Shown here one piece after another: positions 17,205-25,236 of a DNA stretch of 64,000 nt; the first letter of the stretch is position 1, and each line of letters opens with the position of its first letter. The stretch spans positions 1,057,501 to 1,121,500 of the forward strand of contig NZ_CP062698.1 in the NCBI RefSeq assembly GCF_018389385.1, written 5' to 3'. The notes under the pieces were generated by a model that did no database searches, was not told where the DNA came from, and saw only the letters and a list, made by a program, of their open reading frames with translations. Both the position numbers and the translations under genes were made by a program. The DNA is from Anthocerotibacter panamensis C109 (GTDB lineage Bacteria > Cyanobacteriota > Cyanobacteriia > Gloeobacterales > Anthocerotibacteraceae).

Positions 17205-18572
17205 TTAAACCCGGACTCGCTCTGTGCGGCGGCTCGCTCGCTCGGCCTCGCGTTCGGTCTTACCGCGCCACAATAGACGAATAGGGGTGCCCTTAAACCC
17301 TAGGGCGGTGCGGATCCGGTCTTCTAAATACTTGCGGTAGTTCTGTTTGAACAGGTCGGGGTCGTTGACGAACAGGCAAAAAGTCGGCGGGCGGGTGCTT
17401 ACCTGAGTGCCATAGTAGATGCGACCCTGGCGGCCCTGACGGCTAGCGGGCGGGGAGTGGCGGAGGGCGGCTTCCTGGAGAACTTCGTTGAGGACGGCTG
17501 TCGTGACGCGGCGGCGGTGTTGGACAATAGCCTCTTCGATGAGCGGGTAGATTTTGCTGACCCGTTGGCCGGAGAGGGCGCTGATATAGAGGATGGGTGC
17601 CCATTCCAGGTAGTAGAGCGACTCGTGGAGGCGGTCGGTATACTCAACCATGGTGTAAGTGTTTTTATCGACTAAGTCCCACTTATTGACAATCAGGATG
17701 CAGGCACGGCCCTCTTCCTGGATTTTGCCCGCTAGACGCATCTCTTGTTCGCTCAGGCCCTCGCTGGCATCGAGCAACAACAGGACTACATCGGCGCGGC
17801 GCATTGCCTGGAGGGAGCGGACCACCCCAAAGGCTTCTACCCCGTAGTCCACTCGGGCGCGACGGCGTATCCCGGCAGTGTCCACGAATTTATAGGTCTT
17901 GCCCTCATAGGTGACCAGCGTATCGATGGCATCGCGGGTGGTCCCTGCTTCTGGCGAAACAATGGCGCGTTTTTTGCCTACCAGACGGTTGAGTAGGCTC
18001 GACTTGCCCACGTTGGGGCGGCCCACCAGCGCTATTGAGGGGAATTCCTCGGGTTCGATGTCCATATCCGTAGCAGGCAAGTAGCCAACTACTGCATCGA
18101 GAAGGTCCCCAGTCCCAGAGCCATGCATGGCCGAGATAGCATAGGGTTCCCCCAAACCTAGAGACCAGAATTCAGCGGCAAGCGCCAAGGCAGTGGAGGG
18201 CTCCTCCAGCTTGTTGACTGCAAGGAGGACGGTTATAGCCTGCCCGCGCAGCCATTCGACAATCTCCAGATCGGCTGCGGTCACGCCATCGCGCCCATCC
18301 ACAACAAAAATGACGACGCGAGATTCATGGATGGCTTCCTCGACCTGTTCGCGGATCAAGGGCAAATAGGCAGCATCGTCGTCGAAGTCCAGCCCCCCCG
18401 TATCCACGACCCAAAAGCGGTGCCCAGTCCACTCTGCCTCGCGATAGAGTCGGTCGCGGGTCACGCCCGGTTCATCATGGACAATAGCGGTTCGCCCCCC
18501 GCACAGCCGGTTGAGGAGCGTGGATTTGCCCACGTTGGGGCGACCGATGATGGCGACTACAGGTTGAGACAT
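17205..18572 (-). CDS. der: Ribosome biogenesis GTPase Der (EngA)
   Basis: Double GTPase needed to mature the 50S subunit. There are two G domains, each starting with GRPNVGKS (residues about 9-16 and in the second half) and each with an NKxD-type motif (NKLE in the first, NKWD in the second). A KH-like C-terminal domain ends in an Arg-rich tail. The 455-residue length is typical. The start is ATG 18570-18572 (SQPVVAIIGRPN); the longer open frame to 18719 has no family resemblance. No strong ribosome-binding site is visible. Confidence 0.95.
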   Translation of the reverse strand: MSQPVVAIIGRPNVGKSTLLNRLCGGRTAIVHDEPGVTRDRLYREAEWTGHRFWVVDTGGLDFDDDAAYLPLIREQVEEAIHESRVVIFVVDGRDGVTAADLEIVEWLRGQAITVLLAVNKLEEPSTALALAAEFWSLGLGEPYAISAMHGSGTGDLLDAVVGYLPATDMDIEPEEFPSIALVGRPNVGKSSLLNRLVGKKRAIVSPEAGTTRDAIDTLVTYEGKTYKFVDTAGIRRRARVDYGVEAFGVVRSLQAMRRADVVLLLLDASEGLSEQEMRLAGKIQEEGRACILIVNKWDLVDKNTYTMVEYTDRLHESLYYLEWAPILYISALSGQRVSKIYPLIEEAIVQHRRRVTTAVLNEVLQEAALRHSPPASRQGRQGRIYYGTQVSTRPPTFCLFVNDPDLFKQNYRKYLEDRIRTALGFKGTPIRLLWRGKTEREAERASRRTERVRV

Positions 18573-18855
18573 AGGGAGCGTGCAGGGTGAATGGAGTTTT
18601 TGGAGGTGACCGAATGGGCCTTGGTCATTATCGCATGTGCAACTTGGATACGGGGTAATATCGTGCTTCACAGACCAATTAACGTCGATAATGCTTAGAA
18701 AATAACCTCTACTTAGCACTAGAAAGGGAAAGAAGTAGGTTTTATTTTATACAACTATGTCTTTTGAATATATCTGGTTAGAATTTTTTCTAAGGCTTAT
18801 TTTTTGAATTTATCTATTTCAAAAATTCTGTTTTTAGAATTTTTAGAATTTTCCC

Positions 18856-18884
18856 TTGACTCATTACGTAACTCTGCGTATATA
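18856..18884 (+). promoter_or_regulatory. Strong sigma-70 promoter for the sucrose genes
   Basis: TTGACT, a 17-nt spacer, then TATATA: near-consensus -35 and -10 boxes at ideal spacing, in AT-rich surroundings. It points toward the sucrose-phosphate synthase gene, leaving an untranslated leader of about 200 nt. Confidence 0.7.
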
Positions 18885-19013
18885 AATTTCCCTTATGCTG
18901 AAATTACGCCAACATATAAAGTTCAAGCTCTGTCTTCAGAAGGAAATTTACAGCTTGACTGATCAGAATTTCAAATGAATGTCGTGGAATTCGGGCGTGA
19001 GCGACTAACGTGT

Positions 19014-19028
19014 ACAGGAGACTCCTGT
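19014..19028. promoter_or_regulatory. Palindrome in the leader of the sucrose operon
   Basis: ACAGGAG and CTCCTGT flank a single A. It lies about 65 nt upstream of the start codon, inside the predicted transcript. The one-base centre suggests a DNA-bound dimer site; alternatively, the CTCC arm could pair with the GGAGG ribosome-binding site at 19082-19090. Confidence 0.35.
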
Positions 19029-19093
19029 GTCTTTGGGTGTATAACCTAGCACGGGTCTCGGTGTGTTTTACTACCCCACGAAGGAGGAGGATC

Positions 19094-20386
19094 ATGGCTA
19101 TTTCTAAGTTAGAGATAGGTCTGGTCTCTGGTTGGGGTGTGAGGATTGAGCGTCGTCGTAATTGCTGTGCTTTGATCTCCGTCCATGGCGACCCAGCGGC
19201 AGAGATCGGACATGAAGGGGCCGGAGGCCAAAATGTCTACGTTCGTGAAACAGGTCTGGCTCTAGCGAAGCGGGGTTATCAAGTAGATATGTTCACCCGC
19301 CGGGAACATCCCGACCAGCCTGAAATAGAGCATCATGCTTTGGGATGTCGTACCATTCGGCTCACTGCCGGTCCAGCCTGCTTCATCCCACGCATGGAAC
19401 TCTTTGCGTATTTGCCTGAGTTTGTGCAGCAATGGCGAGCGTTCCAGGCACGGCAGCGGTACAACTATCAGATCCTCCATACTCACTATTGGGATTCTGC
19501 CTGGGTGGGGATGCAGTTGCAGCAGCAGACCGGGCTTCCTCATGTGCACACCTACCACTCGCTCGGCGCAGTGAAGTACCAAAAGACTGATGTCTGGTGC
19601 GCTCAGGCTTCGACCCGTCTGGAAGTGGAACGGCAGGTTTTGGAGCAGGCAAGCTGTGTTGTCGCCACGAGTCCTCAGGAAGAAGCGGACCTCCGCCATC
19701 TGGTATCCCAGCAGGGGCAGATCCAGGTTATTCCCTGCGGCACGAATACCAAGCTCTTCGCCCCGATGGAGCGCAGGGTGGCTCGGGAGCGATTGGGGCT
19801 TGCTCCTACGAGCCGGGTGGTCCTCTATGTCGGGCGCTTCGACCCGCGCAAGGGTATCGAAACCCTAGTCCGCGCTTGTGCAATCCTGCCTGACCGGGAA
19901 AATTTCCAGCTCATTCTAGTCGGCGGGAGCCTTGCCGGAGCAGTGGACGACCAGGAATATCACCGGATCCAGAGGCTGGTACACGAACTCGGTCTGGATT
20001 CGGTGACCACTTTTACGGGCAGCCAGCCCCAGTCCAAACTGGTGCACTACTATGCGGCGGCGGACGTGTGTGTGGTCCCCAGTTACTATGAGCCCTTCGG
20101 TCTGGTCACTGTAGAAGCCATGGCCTGCGGCACTCCTGTCATTGCCAGTGATGTGGGGGGGTTGAAATTCACCGTCCAGTCGGGTATCACGGGGCAACGA
20201 GTCCCGCCTCGCGACCCGGCTGCGCTCGCTCAGGCGCTCTGGTCTGTCTTCGCCCAACCCCAGCAGTGGCGTGATTTTGGACGGTCAGCGCGTCAGCGGG
20301 TAGCAAAACACTTCAGTTGGCCTGGGGTGGCTCGCCAGTTGGACCAACTCTACCAGTCCCTCCAGCCCTCCGTCTGGGGCGCATGA
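19094..20386 (+). CDS. Sucrose-phosphate synthase-type glycosyltransferase (GT4)
   Basis: Makes sucrose-6-phosphate from a nucleotide-glucose and fructose-6-phosphate, in the cytoplasm; sucrose is an osmolyte in cyanobacteria. The N-terminus carries the SPS/sucrose-synthase pattern SVHGDPAAEIGHEGAGGQNVYV, with the GGQ loop that contacts the acceptor. The donor side shows YVGRFDPRKG and EPFGLVTVEAMACGTPV (the E-x7-E motif). At 430 residues it has only the glucosyltransferase domain; the phosphatase is a separate overlapping gene. The ATG at 19094 follows a strong AGGAGGAGG; the longer frame from 19010 has none of the family pattern. Confidence 0.85.
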   Translation: MAISKLEIGLVSGWGVRIERRRNCCALISVHGDPAAEIGHEGAGGQNVYVRETGLALAKRGYQVDMFTRREHPDQPEIEHHALGCRTIRLTAGPACFIPRMELFAYLPEFVQQWRAFQARQRYNYQILHTHYWDSAWVGMQLQQQTGLPHVHTYHSLGAVKYQKTDVWCAQASTRLEVERQVLEQASCVVATSPQEEADLRHLVSQQGQIQVIPCGTNTKLFAPMERRVARERLGLAPTSRVVLYVGRFDPRKGIETLVRACAILPDRENFQLILVGGSLAGAVDDQEYHRIQRLVHELGLDSVTTFTGSQPQSKLVHYYAAADVCVVPSYYEPFGLVTVEAMACGTPVIASDVGGLKFTVQSGITGQRVPPRDPAALAQALWSVFAQPQQWRDFGRSARQRVAKHFSWPGVARQLDQLYQSLQPSVWGA

Positions 20387-21114
20387 TGGAACTCCTCCTG
20401 GCAACGGACCTCGACCACACGCTTGTCGGAGACGATGGGGCCACCGGGCGGTTAAACCAGTGGCTTATGGAACGCCGGGGGCGTGTGGGCTTGGTTTATT
20501 GCACGGGGCGCTCCCTCCATTCCGCTCGCCAACTCCAGCAGGAGCGTGCCCTGCTGGAGCCGGACTACTGGGTAACCGCTGTAGGCACGGAGATCTACCA
20601 TCGGGGGCTCCCAGACCCGGACTGGAGAGCGCTCCTTGCCGCAGGCTGGCAGCGAGAGACCTTGGTCGCTCTGACCGAGCACTTCCAAGACCTCATCCCC
20701 CAACCGGAGGTCGAGCAAGGCCCCTTCAAGGTCAGTTTTTTCCTGGAGCGCTCTATGAGTGCCACGGTCCTGCCGCGACTCCGTCAGGCTATCGCTGCTC
20801 TGGGTATCCCGGCTCAACTGGTCTACAGCACCGGACAAGACTTGGATATCCTGCCCCAAGCAGGAGACAAGGGGCAGGCTATCACCTACCTCAGAGCTAG
20901 GCTCAATTTGGCTCCCGAGAGGACGCTGGTCTGTGGCGATTCGGAGAATGACCTCAGCCTCTACCAGGGAACTGAGCGCGGGGTTCTGGTCAGCAATGCC
21001 CAAACCCCTTTGGTAGCATGGTACCGGCAGCACGGTCAGCCTTGGCACTACCTGGCTTGTACACCCTACGCTGGAGGGATTTTGGAAGCATTGGCGCATT
21101 TTGGGCTGGAATAA
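20383..21114 (+). CDS. Sucrose-phosphate phosphatase
   Basis: HAD-superfamily phosphatase that removes the phosphate from sucrose-6-phosphate. The nucleophile motif is ATDLDHTLVGDD (Asp9, Asp11), the second motif is YCTGRS, and the metal-binding motif is VCGDSENDLSLY. The 243-residue length and the long cap domain fit the S6PP family. Its ATG overlaps the stop of the synthase gene by 4 nt (ATGA), so the two are translationally coupled. The pairing strengthens both assignments. Confidence 0.88.
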   Translation: MMELLLATDLDHTLVGDDGATGRLNQWLMERRGRVGLVYCTGRSLHSARQLQQERALLEPDYWVTAVGTEIYHRGLPDPDWRALLAAGWQRETLVALTEHFQDLIPQPEVEQGPFKVSFFLERSMSATVLPRLRQAIAALGIPAQLVYSTGQDLDILPQAGDKGQAITYLRARLNLAPERTLVCGDSENDLSLYQGTERGVLVSNAQTPLVAWYRQHGQPWHYLACTPYAGGILEALAHFGLE

Positions 21115-21157
21115 AGGCAACCCAACCCCATTAGATTAACGATTCCTGGAGGAGAAG

Positions 21158-22225
21158 ATGGAACACCTAAATTTTTTGCAGACCCCCTGGTACGGAAATT
21201 CCCTACTGTCCTGGTTGCTGGCAGCTACACTGACGGTCGTGCTGGCGGTTGTACTGCCTTTCATTAAGGCAAAAGTGACGGTACGGCTGGCAAAATTTGC
21301 CCAGGACTCGTCTACGGACCTTGACGATCTCATGGTGCAATTACTGGTGAAATCCAAGGGGATCACGCTGTTAGTCCTAGCAGTCTATGGTGGTTCTCTG
21401 ATACTGACGCTACCTCGTGATGTAGCGCGGTTGGTCGAGGGGGGATTAGTGGTTACCTTCTTTTTCCAAGTCGGGCTCTGGGGCAACGCGCTGGTTGACT
21501 ATGGAATGGGGCGCTACCAGCGATCAGAAGAGGGTGAGGAAGCTGCTACAGCCCTTGGGACGCTCGTCTTTCTTGGTCGTCTGCTCCTCTGGACGGTGGT
21601 CTTACTGTTGGGGCTGGCAAATCTTGGTTTCGATATCACAGCGCTGGTGGCGAGCCTGGGAATCGGGGGTATTGCGATTGGTCTAGCCGTCCAGAACATT
21701 TTGGGCGACCTATTTGCCTCGCTATCGATTGTGTTGGATAAACCGTTCAAAGTAGGAGATTTTATCATCGTCGGGGATCTCATGGGCACCGTCGAGCACG
21801 TTGGGCTCAAGACCACCCGAGTACGTAGCCTCTTTGGAGAACAACTGGTCTTCTCCAATAACGAGTTGATTCAAAGCCGGATTCGCAACTTTGCCTCTAT
21901 GCAGGAGCGCCGGGTGACCTTTGGGATCAGCGTCACCTATCAAACTCCCGCCGCACAAGTAGCCCGCATTCCAACAATGGTACGCGAGATTATTGAAAAT
22001 CAAGCCCAGGTCCGCTTTGACCGGGCGCACTTCAAAGAATTTGGGGCATCATCGCTGGATTTTGAGATTGTTTACTATGCCTTGTCAGGCGATTACAACA
22101 TCTACATGGATATTCAGCAGGCAATCAACTTGGCTATTTACGAGCATTTTGAGGCGGAAGCTATCGACTTTGCCTATCCTACCCAGACACTTTTTTTAGA
22201 GCGGACAGCAAGCCGGGACTCCTAG
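21158..22225 (+). CDS. Mechanosensitive channel, MscS family
   Basis: Opens under membrane tension to release solutes on hypo-osmotic shock. Residues about 15-35, 70-90, 93-112 and 135-160 are hydrophobic. The pore helix and its neighbour read LVASLGIGGIAIGLAVQNIL followed by GDLFASLSIVLDKPFKVGDF, the most conserved MscS stretch. The cytoplasmic beta domain carries GTVEHVGLKTTRVRS. The ATG follows GGAGGAGA. It follows the sucrose operon by 43 bp, so osmolyte synthesis and release lie side by side. Confidence 0.92.
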   Translation: MEHLNFLQTPWYGNSLLSWLLAATLTVVLAVVLPFIKAKVTVRLAKFAQDSSTDLDDLMVQLLVKSKGITLLVLAVYGGSLILTLPRDVARLVEGGLVVTFFFQVGLWGNALVDYGMGRYQRSEEGEEAATALGTLVFLGRLLLWTVVLLLGLANLGFDITALVASLGIGGIAIGLAVQNILGDLFASLSIVLDKPFKVGDFIIVGDLMGTVEHVGLKTTRVRSLFGEQLVFSNNELIQSRIRNFASMQERRVTFGISVTYQTPAAQVARIPTMVREIIENQAQVRFDRAHFKEFGASSLDFEIVYYALSGDYNIYMDIQQAINLAIYEHFEAEAIDFAYPTQTLFLERTASRDS

Positions 22226-22237
22226 CAACCCATAGTC

Positions 22238-22269
22238 AAAGCTCCTCAGCCATTTGGCTAGGGAGCTTT
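22238..22269. terminator. Hairpin terminator between mscS and rpsU
   Basis: AAAGCTCCTCAGCC and GGCTAGGGAGCTTT pair around a short ATTT loop, with one mismatch. Its A-start and T-end make it work in both directions, which suits the two convergent genes here. Confidence 0.75.
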
Positions 22270-22330
22270 AAGTTGGTGCTTGTCCCGGAATTATAGGGTC
22301 CTCACCAGCCCAAATAAGGCTGCTGTTCAG

Positions 22331-22504
22331 TTACCGCCGACGTTTACGGGCAGCTTCAGACTTGCGTTTTTTACGCACGCTGGGTTTTTCGTAGCGTTCC
22401 CGGCGTTTGATCTCAGAGAGGATTCCGGCCTTTTGAATCTTTTTTTTAAAGCGCTTTAACGCGGATTCAATGGACTCGTTCTCCCCTAAGCGGACTTCCG
22501 ACAT
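22331..22504 (-). CDS. rpsU: 30S ribosomal protein S21
   Basis: A 57-residue basic protein of the small subunit, too short for many gene finders. The translation begins [20 protein letters not shown], continues [20 protein letters not shown] and ends in an Arg/Lys-rich tail, all typical of S21. GAGGAGGTG lies about 8 nt before the ATG at 22502-22504. In cyanobacteria S21 helps initiation on leaders and is often cold-responsive. Confidence 0.95.
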   Translation of the reverse strand: MSEVRLGENESIESALKRFKKKIQKAGILSEIKRRERYEKPSVRKKRKSEAARKRRR

Positions 22505-22576
22505 GTACCATTCACCTCCTCAAAGGCAGAGGGGCAGGGGCGTAGTACCCCAAAGTGCCAGACCCATCATCGAGTT

Positions 22577-22849
22577 TTATTCGAAGATCTCCATGTGGAC
22601 CTGTTGGTTGTGGGTCCGGGCTGCCGCTTCAAGGACGTAGCGGATGGCCTGAATCGTGCGGCCTCCCCGTCCAAAGACTTTTCCTTTGTCTCCAGAAGCA
22701 AAGCTCACCCTAAGCCAGACACGCTGACCACCCAGAGTACTTTCAGCATCAACCAGGAGAGCTTTGGGGTCGTCTAGAAGAGGAGACACCAGAAAATCAA
22801 CCAACTCAGGATAGTTGGGCATAGTATCAAGCATTGGCAGACTGGACAT
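22577..22849 (-). CDS. khpA: KH-domain RNA-binding protein KhpA
   Basis: Small single-KH RNA-binding protein of 90 residues, KhpA/YlqC family. The KH signature GKVFGRGGRTIQAIR contains the GxxG loop (Gly60-Gly63) that grips single-stranded RNA. Its first codons overlap the end of rpsP if translation starts at 22849; a later ATG at 22822 would start just after the rpsP stop. An rpsP-khpA order is widely conserved in bacteria, which supports both calls. Confidence 0.9.
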   Translation of the reverse strand: MSSLPMLDTMPNYPELVDFLVSPLLDDPKALLVDAESTLGGQRVWLRVSFASGDKGKVFGRGGRTIQAIRYVLEAAARTHNQQVHMEIFE

Positions 22850-23099
22850 CGAAGACTCGTGCCTTTCTCAGCAAAGAGACGACGGTTTCAGTGGGTTGGG
22901 CTCCTAACTCAAGCCAGCGGCGAGCAGCTTCGACATCGAGGGTCAGGTCCGCTTCACCCTTCGCCAAGTTAGCGCGGGGATTGTAGAATCCGATTTGGGC
23001 AAGGGTCGCTCCGTTGCGACGGGTCCGCCCGTCTGCTACCACGATCCGATACACCGGGCGGCGCTTGGCTCCAAGCCGTTTAAGTCGTATGGAAACGAT
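22827..23099 (-). CDS. rpsP: 30S ribosomal protein S16, apparently starting at AUC
   Basis: Small-subunit assembly protein. The conserved body reads YRIVVADGRTRRNGATLAQI and GFYNPRA. The usual N-terminus (VSIRLKRLGAKRRPVYRI) is encoded upstream of the first normal start codon, GTG at 23052-23054. Between the in-frame TGA at 23103-23105 and that GTG there is no ATG, GTG or TTG. A perfect AGGAGGTGA ends 6 nt before an ATC at 23097-23099, with 9 nt from AGGAGG. Starting there gives 90 residues with a normal S16 N-terminus. Starting at GTG would delete the first beta strand. An ATA two codons earlier is too close to the ribosome-binding site. Confidence 0.85.
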   Translation of the reverse strand: MVSIRLKRLGAKRRPVYRIVVADGRTRRNGATLAQIGFYNPRANLAKGEADLTLDVEAARRWLELGAQPTETVVSLLRKARVFDVQSANA

Positions 23100-23102
23100 A
23101 GC

Positions 23103-23111
23103 TATTCACCT
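23103..23111 (-). promoter_or_regulatory. Strong ribosome-binding site that decides the rpsP start
   Basis: Reads AGGAGGTGA on the minus strand and contains the in-frame TGA that rules out any earlier start for rpsP. Its distance to the ATC codon at 23097-23099 is normal for initiation. Confidence 0.75.
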
Positions 23112-23238
23112 CCTGAGTTAGCTAGCCACAGCTCTATAAAAATAGGCAAGCAATGGCAAGTTGAGATTAGCGCTTAACGAGTATAGCACTAATGCCAGAC
23201 CCAATTTCCCATGTTATGGAAACGACTACTACAGCCGA

Positions 23239-23442
23239 TTAAGCAGCGTGGTCTTTCTTTTCGCGTTGCGCCATGATCCAGGCGATGATCCTCTCAGGGG
23301 TCAGCTCGTCCAAAGGAATATCCAGGTCTTCGGCGATCCCGCACAAATATTCCCATGAAGCAACCGCCCGCGAGGCTAGAACCTGATCGTCCGGGTGGAC
23401 GGTTTCTTGGATTTGCTTTTCGTAGATGAAGTATGAATACAC
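23239..23442 (-). CDS. Small protein of unknown function
   Basis: A 67-residue acidic, helical protein (ETVHPDDQVLASRAVASWEY, then DIPLDELTPERIIAWIMAQR), without signal peptide or membrane span. It starts at GTG with a weak GAGAG element upstream. The composition is clearly protein-like, but I recognise no family. It is followed by the khpA-rpsP genes on the same strand. Confidence 0.6.
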   Translation of the reverse strand: MYSYFIYEKQIQETVHPDDQVLASRAVASWEYLCGIAEDLDIPLDELTPERIIAWIMAQREKKDHAA

Positions 23443-23549
23443 ACTTCTCTCAGGATAAGGTTGCTTCTATTATCGCACTAGGGACCAGCCTCGCAGCCCA
23501 AGGCTAACCGAGTCAATACCCTGCAAATTTCTGATTCAGGAGATCGCTT

Positions 23550-24875
23550 GTGCGCGGCTTATTCTTGCTTATAACGCTGCTTGTAAACTTCTCGACGCTC
23601 CCAGCCCTAGCCGCCGCCGCCCCTTGGCACGAACCCCATACCCTACTTCTAGCGAAGGCTGCAGGGGTGCCCGAGGCTCTAGAGGAGCCCGTCAAAGTCC
23701 CCGAGCCCAGTGCCCAAGCCATGCGCTACTACCACAGCGGGAATATACTCTGGATCGTCACTATAGGTCTGGGTCTATTGGTCCCGGCAGTGTTTTTGTT
23801 CAGTGGTTTTTCGGCGCGTATCCGCACCTGGGCGACGAAGCTGGGGCGCAAGCGATACTTTATCTTGGTCGTGTACTTGGTGATTTTTAACGTCCTCAAC
23901 GGCTTGCTCAACAGTCCTCTGGACTACTACAGTGGCTATCTACGGCCCCATGAATATGGCCTCTCCAATCAGAGTGTGACCAAGTGGATGCAGGACTGGC
24001 TGATCGAGCAGGGGTTGAGCTTGGGGGGCGACATTTTACTCCTGTGGATTCCCTACTTGCTCCTGGCAAAGAGCCCCAAACGCTGGTGGCTGTATACAGG
24101 ATTGGCGGCGGTGCCGGTTGCTGTCGTCGGGGTGTTGATCGCTCCTATTTGGATTTCTCCGCTCTTTAACCACTTTGGCCCGATGAAAGACCACGCTCTG
24201 GAGGCGAAAATCCAGATCCTGGCTAATCAGGCTGGAATCGAGGGTAGCCGCATCTTTGAGGTGGACAAAAGTGTCGATACCAAGACCCTCAACGCCTACG
24301 TGACCGGACTCGGGGATACTAAGCGGATCGTGCTCTGGGACACCATCATCGCCCGTCTCCAAGAGCGGGAATTGCTCTTTGTGATGGGCCATGAGATGGG
24401 GCATTATGTGCTGGGTCATGTGTTTCAGACCCTCTTTTTTGCCGCGATACTCTTGATGGTTTCGCTCTATGGAGTCCACCGCATGGCATGGGGGCTGGTG
24501 CACCGCTTTAAGCGCTATTTTGGCTTTGACCAGCTTGCGGATGTGGCTTCATTTCCGCTGCTCCTGCTGTTGCTCAATGTTTGCTTGCTGGTCACAGCCC
24601 CCATCAGCCTGGGTTTTAGCCGCTACCTGGAACATGAGGCGGATCGCTTTGGGCTGGAGATCACCCACGACAACCGGGCTGCCGCCGCCGCTTTCGTCAA
24701 GCTTCAGCAGGGGAACTTGAGCAATCCCCGCCCTGATTTTCTCTATCTGTTCTGGCGCTCTAGCCATCCGTCTATCGGCGAACGAATCGACTTTGCCAAC
24801 ACCTACCGTCCCTGGGAGAAAGGAGAGCCTTTGCAGTACGGTCATTTGTTTAAGACCACGGCGCGGGTTCCGTAA
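23550..24875 (+). CDS. M48-family membrane zinc protease (Ste24-like)
   Basis: Integral-membrane metalloprotease of 441 residues. The zinc site HEMGH lies in LLFVMGHEMGHYVLGHVFQ, and the third ligand is the Glu in YLEHEADRFGLE. Several hydrophobic segments precede and surround the active site. An N-terminal signal-like segment is present. The size and the PIWISPLFNHFGPM segment fit the eukaryote-like CAAX-protease (Ste24) branch more than HtpX. It starts at GTG with AGGAGA 6 nt upstream. In bacteria this branch is thought to act in membrane-protein quality control. Confidence 0.9.
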   Translation: MRGLFLLITLLVNFSTLPALAAAAPWHEPHTLLLAKAAGVPEALEEPVKVPEPSAQAMRYYHSGNILWIVTIGLGLLVPAVFLFSGFSARIRTWATKLGRKRYFILVVYLVIFNVLNGLLNSPLDYYSGYLRPHEYGLSNQSVTKWMQDWLIEQGLSLGGDILLLWIPYLLLAKSPKRWWLYTGLAAVPVAVVGVLIAPIWISPLFNHFGPMKDHALEAKIQILANQAGIEGSRIFEVDKSVDTKTLNAYVTGLGDTKRIVLWDTIIARLQERELLFVMGHEMGHYVLGHVFQTLFFAAILLMVSLYGVHRMAWGLVHRFKRYFGFDQLADVASFPLLLLLLNVCLLVTAPISLGFSRYLEHEADRFGLEITHDNRAAAAAFVKLQQGNLSNPRPDFLYLFWRSSHPSIGERIDFANTYRPWEKGEPLQYGHLFKTTARVP

Positions 24876-24890
24876 TCAGCAGAGCGTGGG

Positions 24891-25082
24891 TTATTTGCCC
24901 TGGATGGTGGAGTCAGGTTCCTCGGAGATTTCGGGCTCCTCAGGGACTTCTATTTCTTCGTAGTGGATCGCTTCGAGATCGACCGAGCCTTCATACTCCC
25001 CGGCTTCCGATGCGCTCTGCTCCCAGACGATATCCCCATCTTCCTGTGCTGCCGGGTCTCTACGTCCATGCTCATGATTCAT
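24891..25082 (-). CDS. Small acidic protein of unknown function
   Basis: A 63-residue, strongly acidic protein ending in a Glu/Pro-rich stretch (EIEVPEEPEISEEPDS). It is likely disordered. The ATG at 25080-25082 has GGGGTGA about 5 nt upstream; an earlier start at 25112 is weaker. No family is recognised. It converges on the M48 protease gene. Confidence 0.55.
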   Translation of the reverse strand: MNHEHGRRDPAAQEDGDIVWEQSASEAGEYEGSVDLEAIHYEEIEVPEEPEISEEPDSTIQGK

Positions 25083-25236
25083 TGGCGTCACCCCATCGTG
25101 GCCTTCCAGCAATTAAAATGTGTCTGACGCTCATGCAGACCTACCGCACCTAGGCAAAAAGGGCGATACGTAACAAACGTAGCGTCTGGTTCAGCGCAGG
25201 GGGCTCTCTCAGCAGAGCGATTTTGCGCTATGCGCT

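Larger units (their letters stand above)
18573..19093. other. AT-rich intergenic region before the sucrose operon
   Basis: About 520 bp, clearly AT-richer than the genes on either side, with repeated TTTTAGAATT-type runs at 18775-18852. It holds a strong promoter (18856-18884), a leader of about 200 nt and a palindrome at 19014-19028. A 63-codon frame on the minus strand shows no protein character. Confidence 0.6.

Noticed and set aside
18904-19095. 63-codon minus-strand frame before the sucrose operon
   Set aside because: It lies in the leader and promoter region, has no ribosome-binding site and no family pattern, and covers the palindrome at 19014-19028.
23052-23054. GTG as the start of rpsP
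   Set aside because: It has no ribosome-binding site and would remove the conserved first strand of S16, which is encoded in frame upstream.
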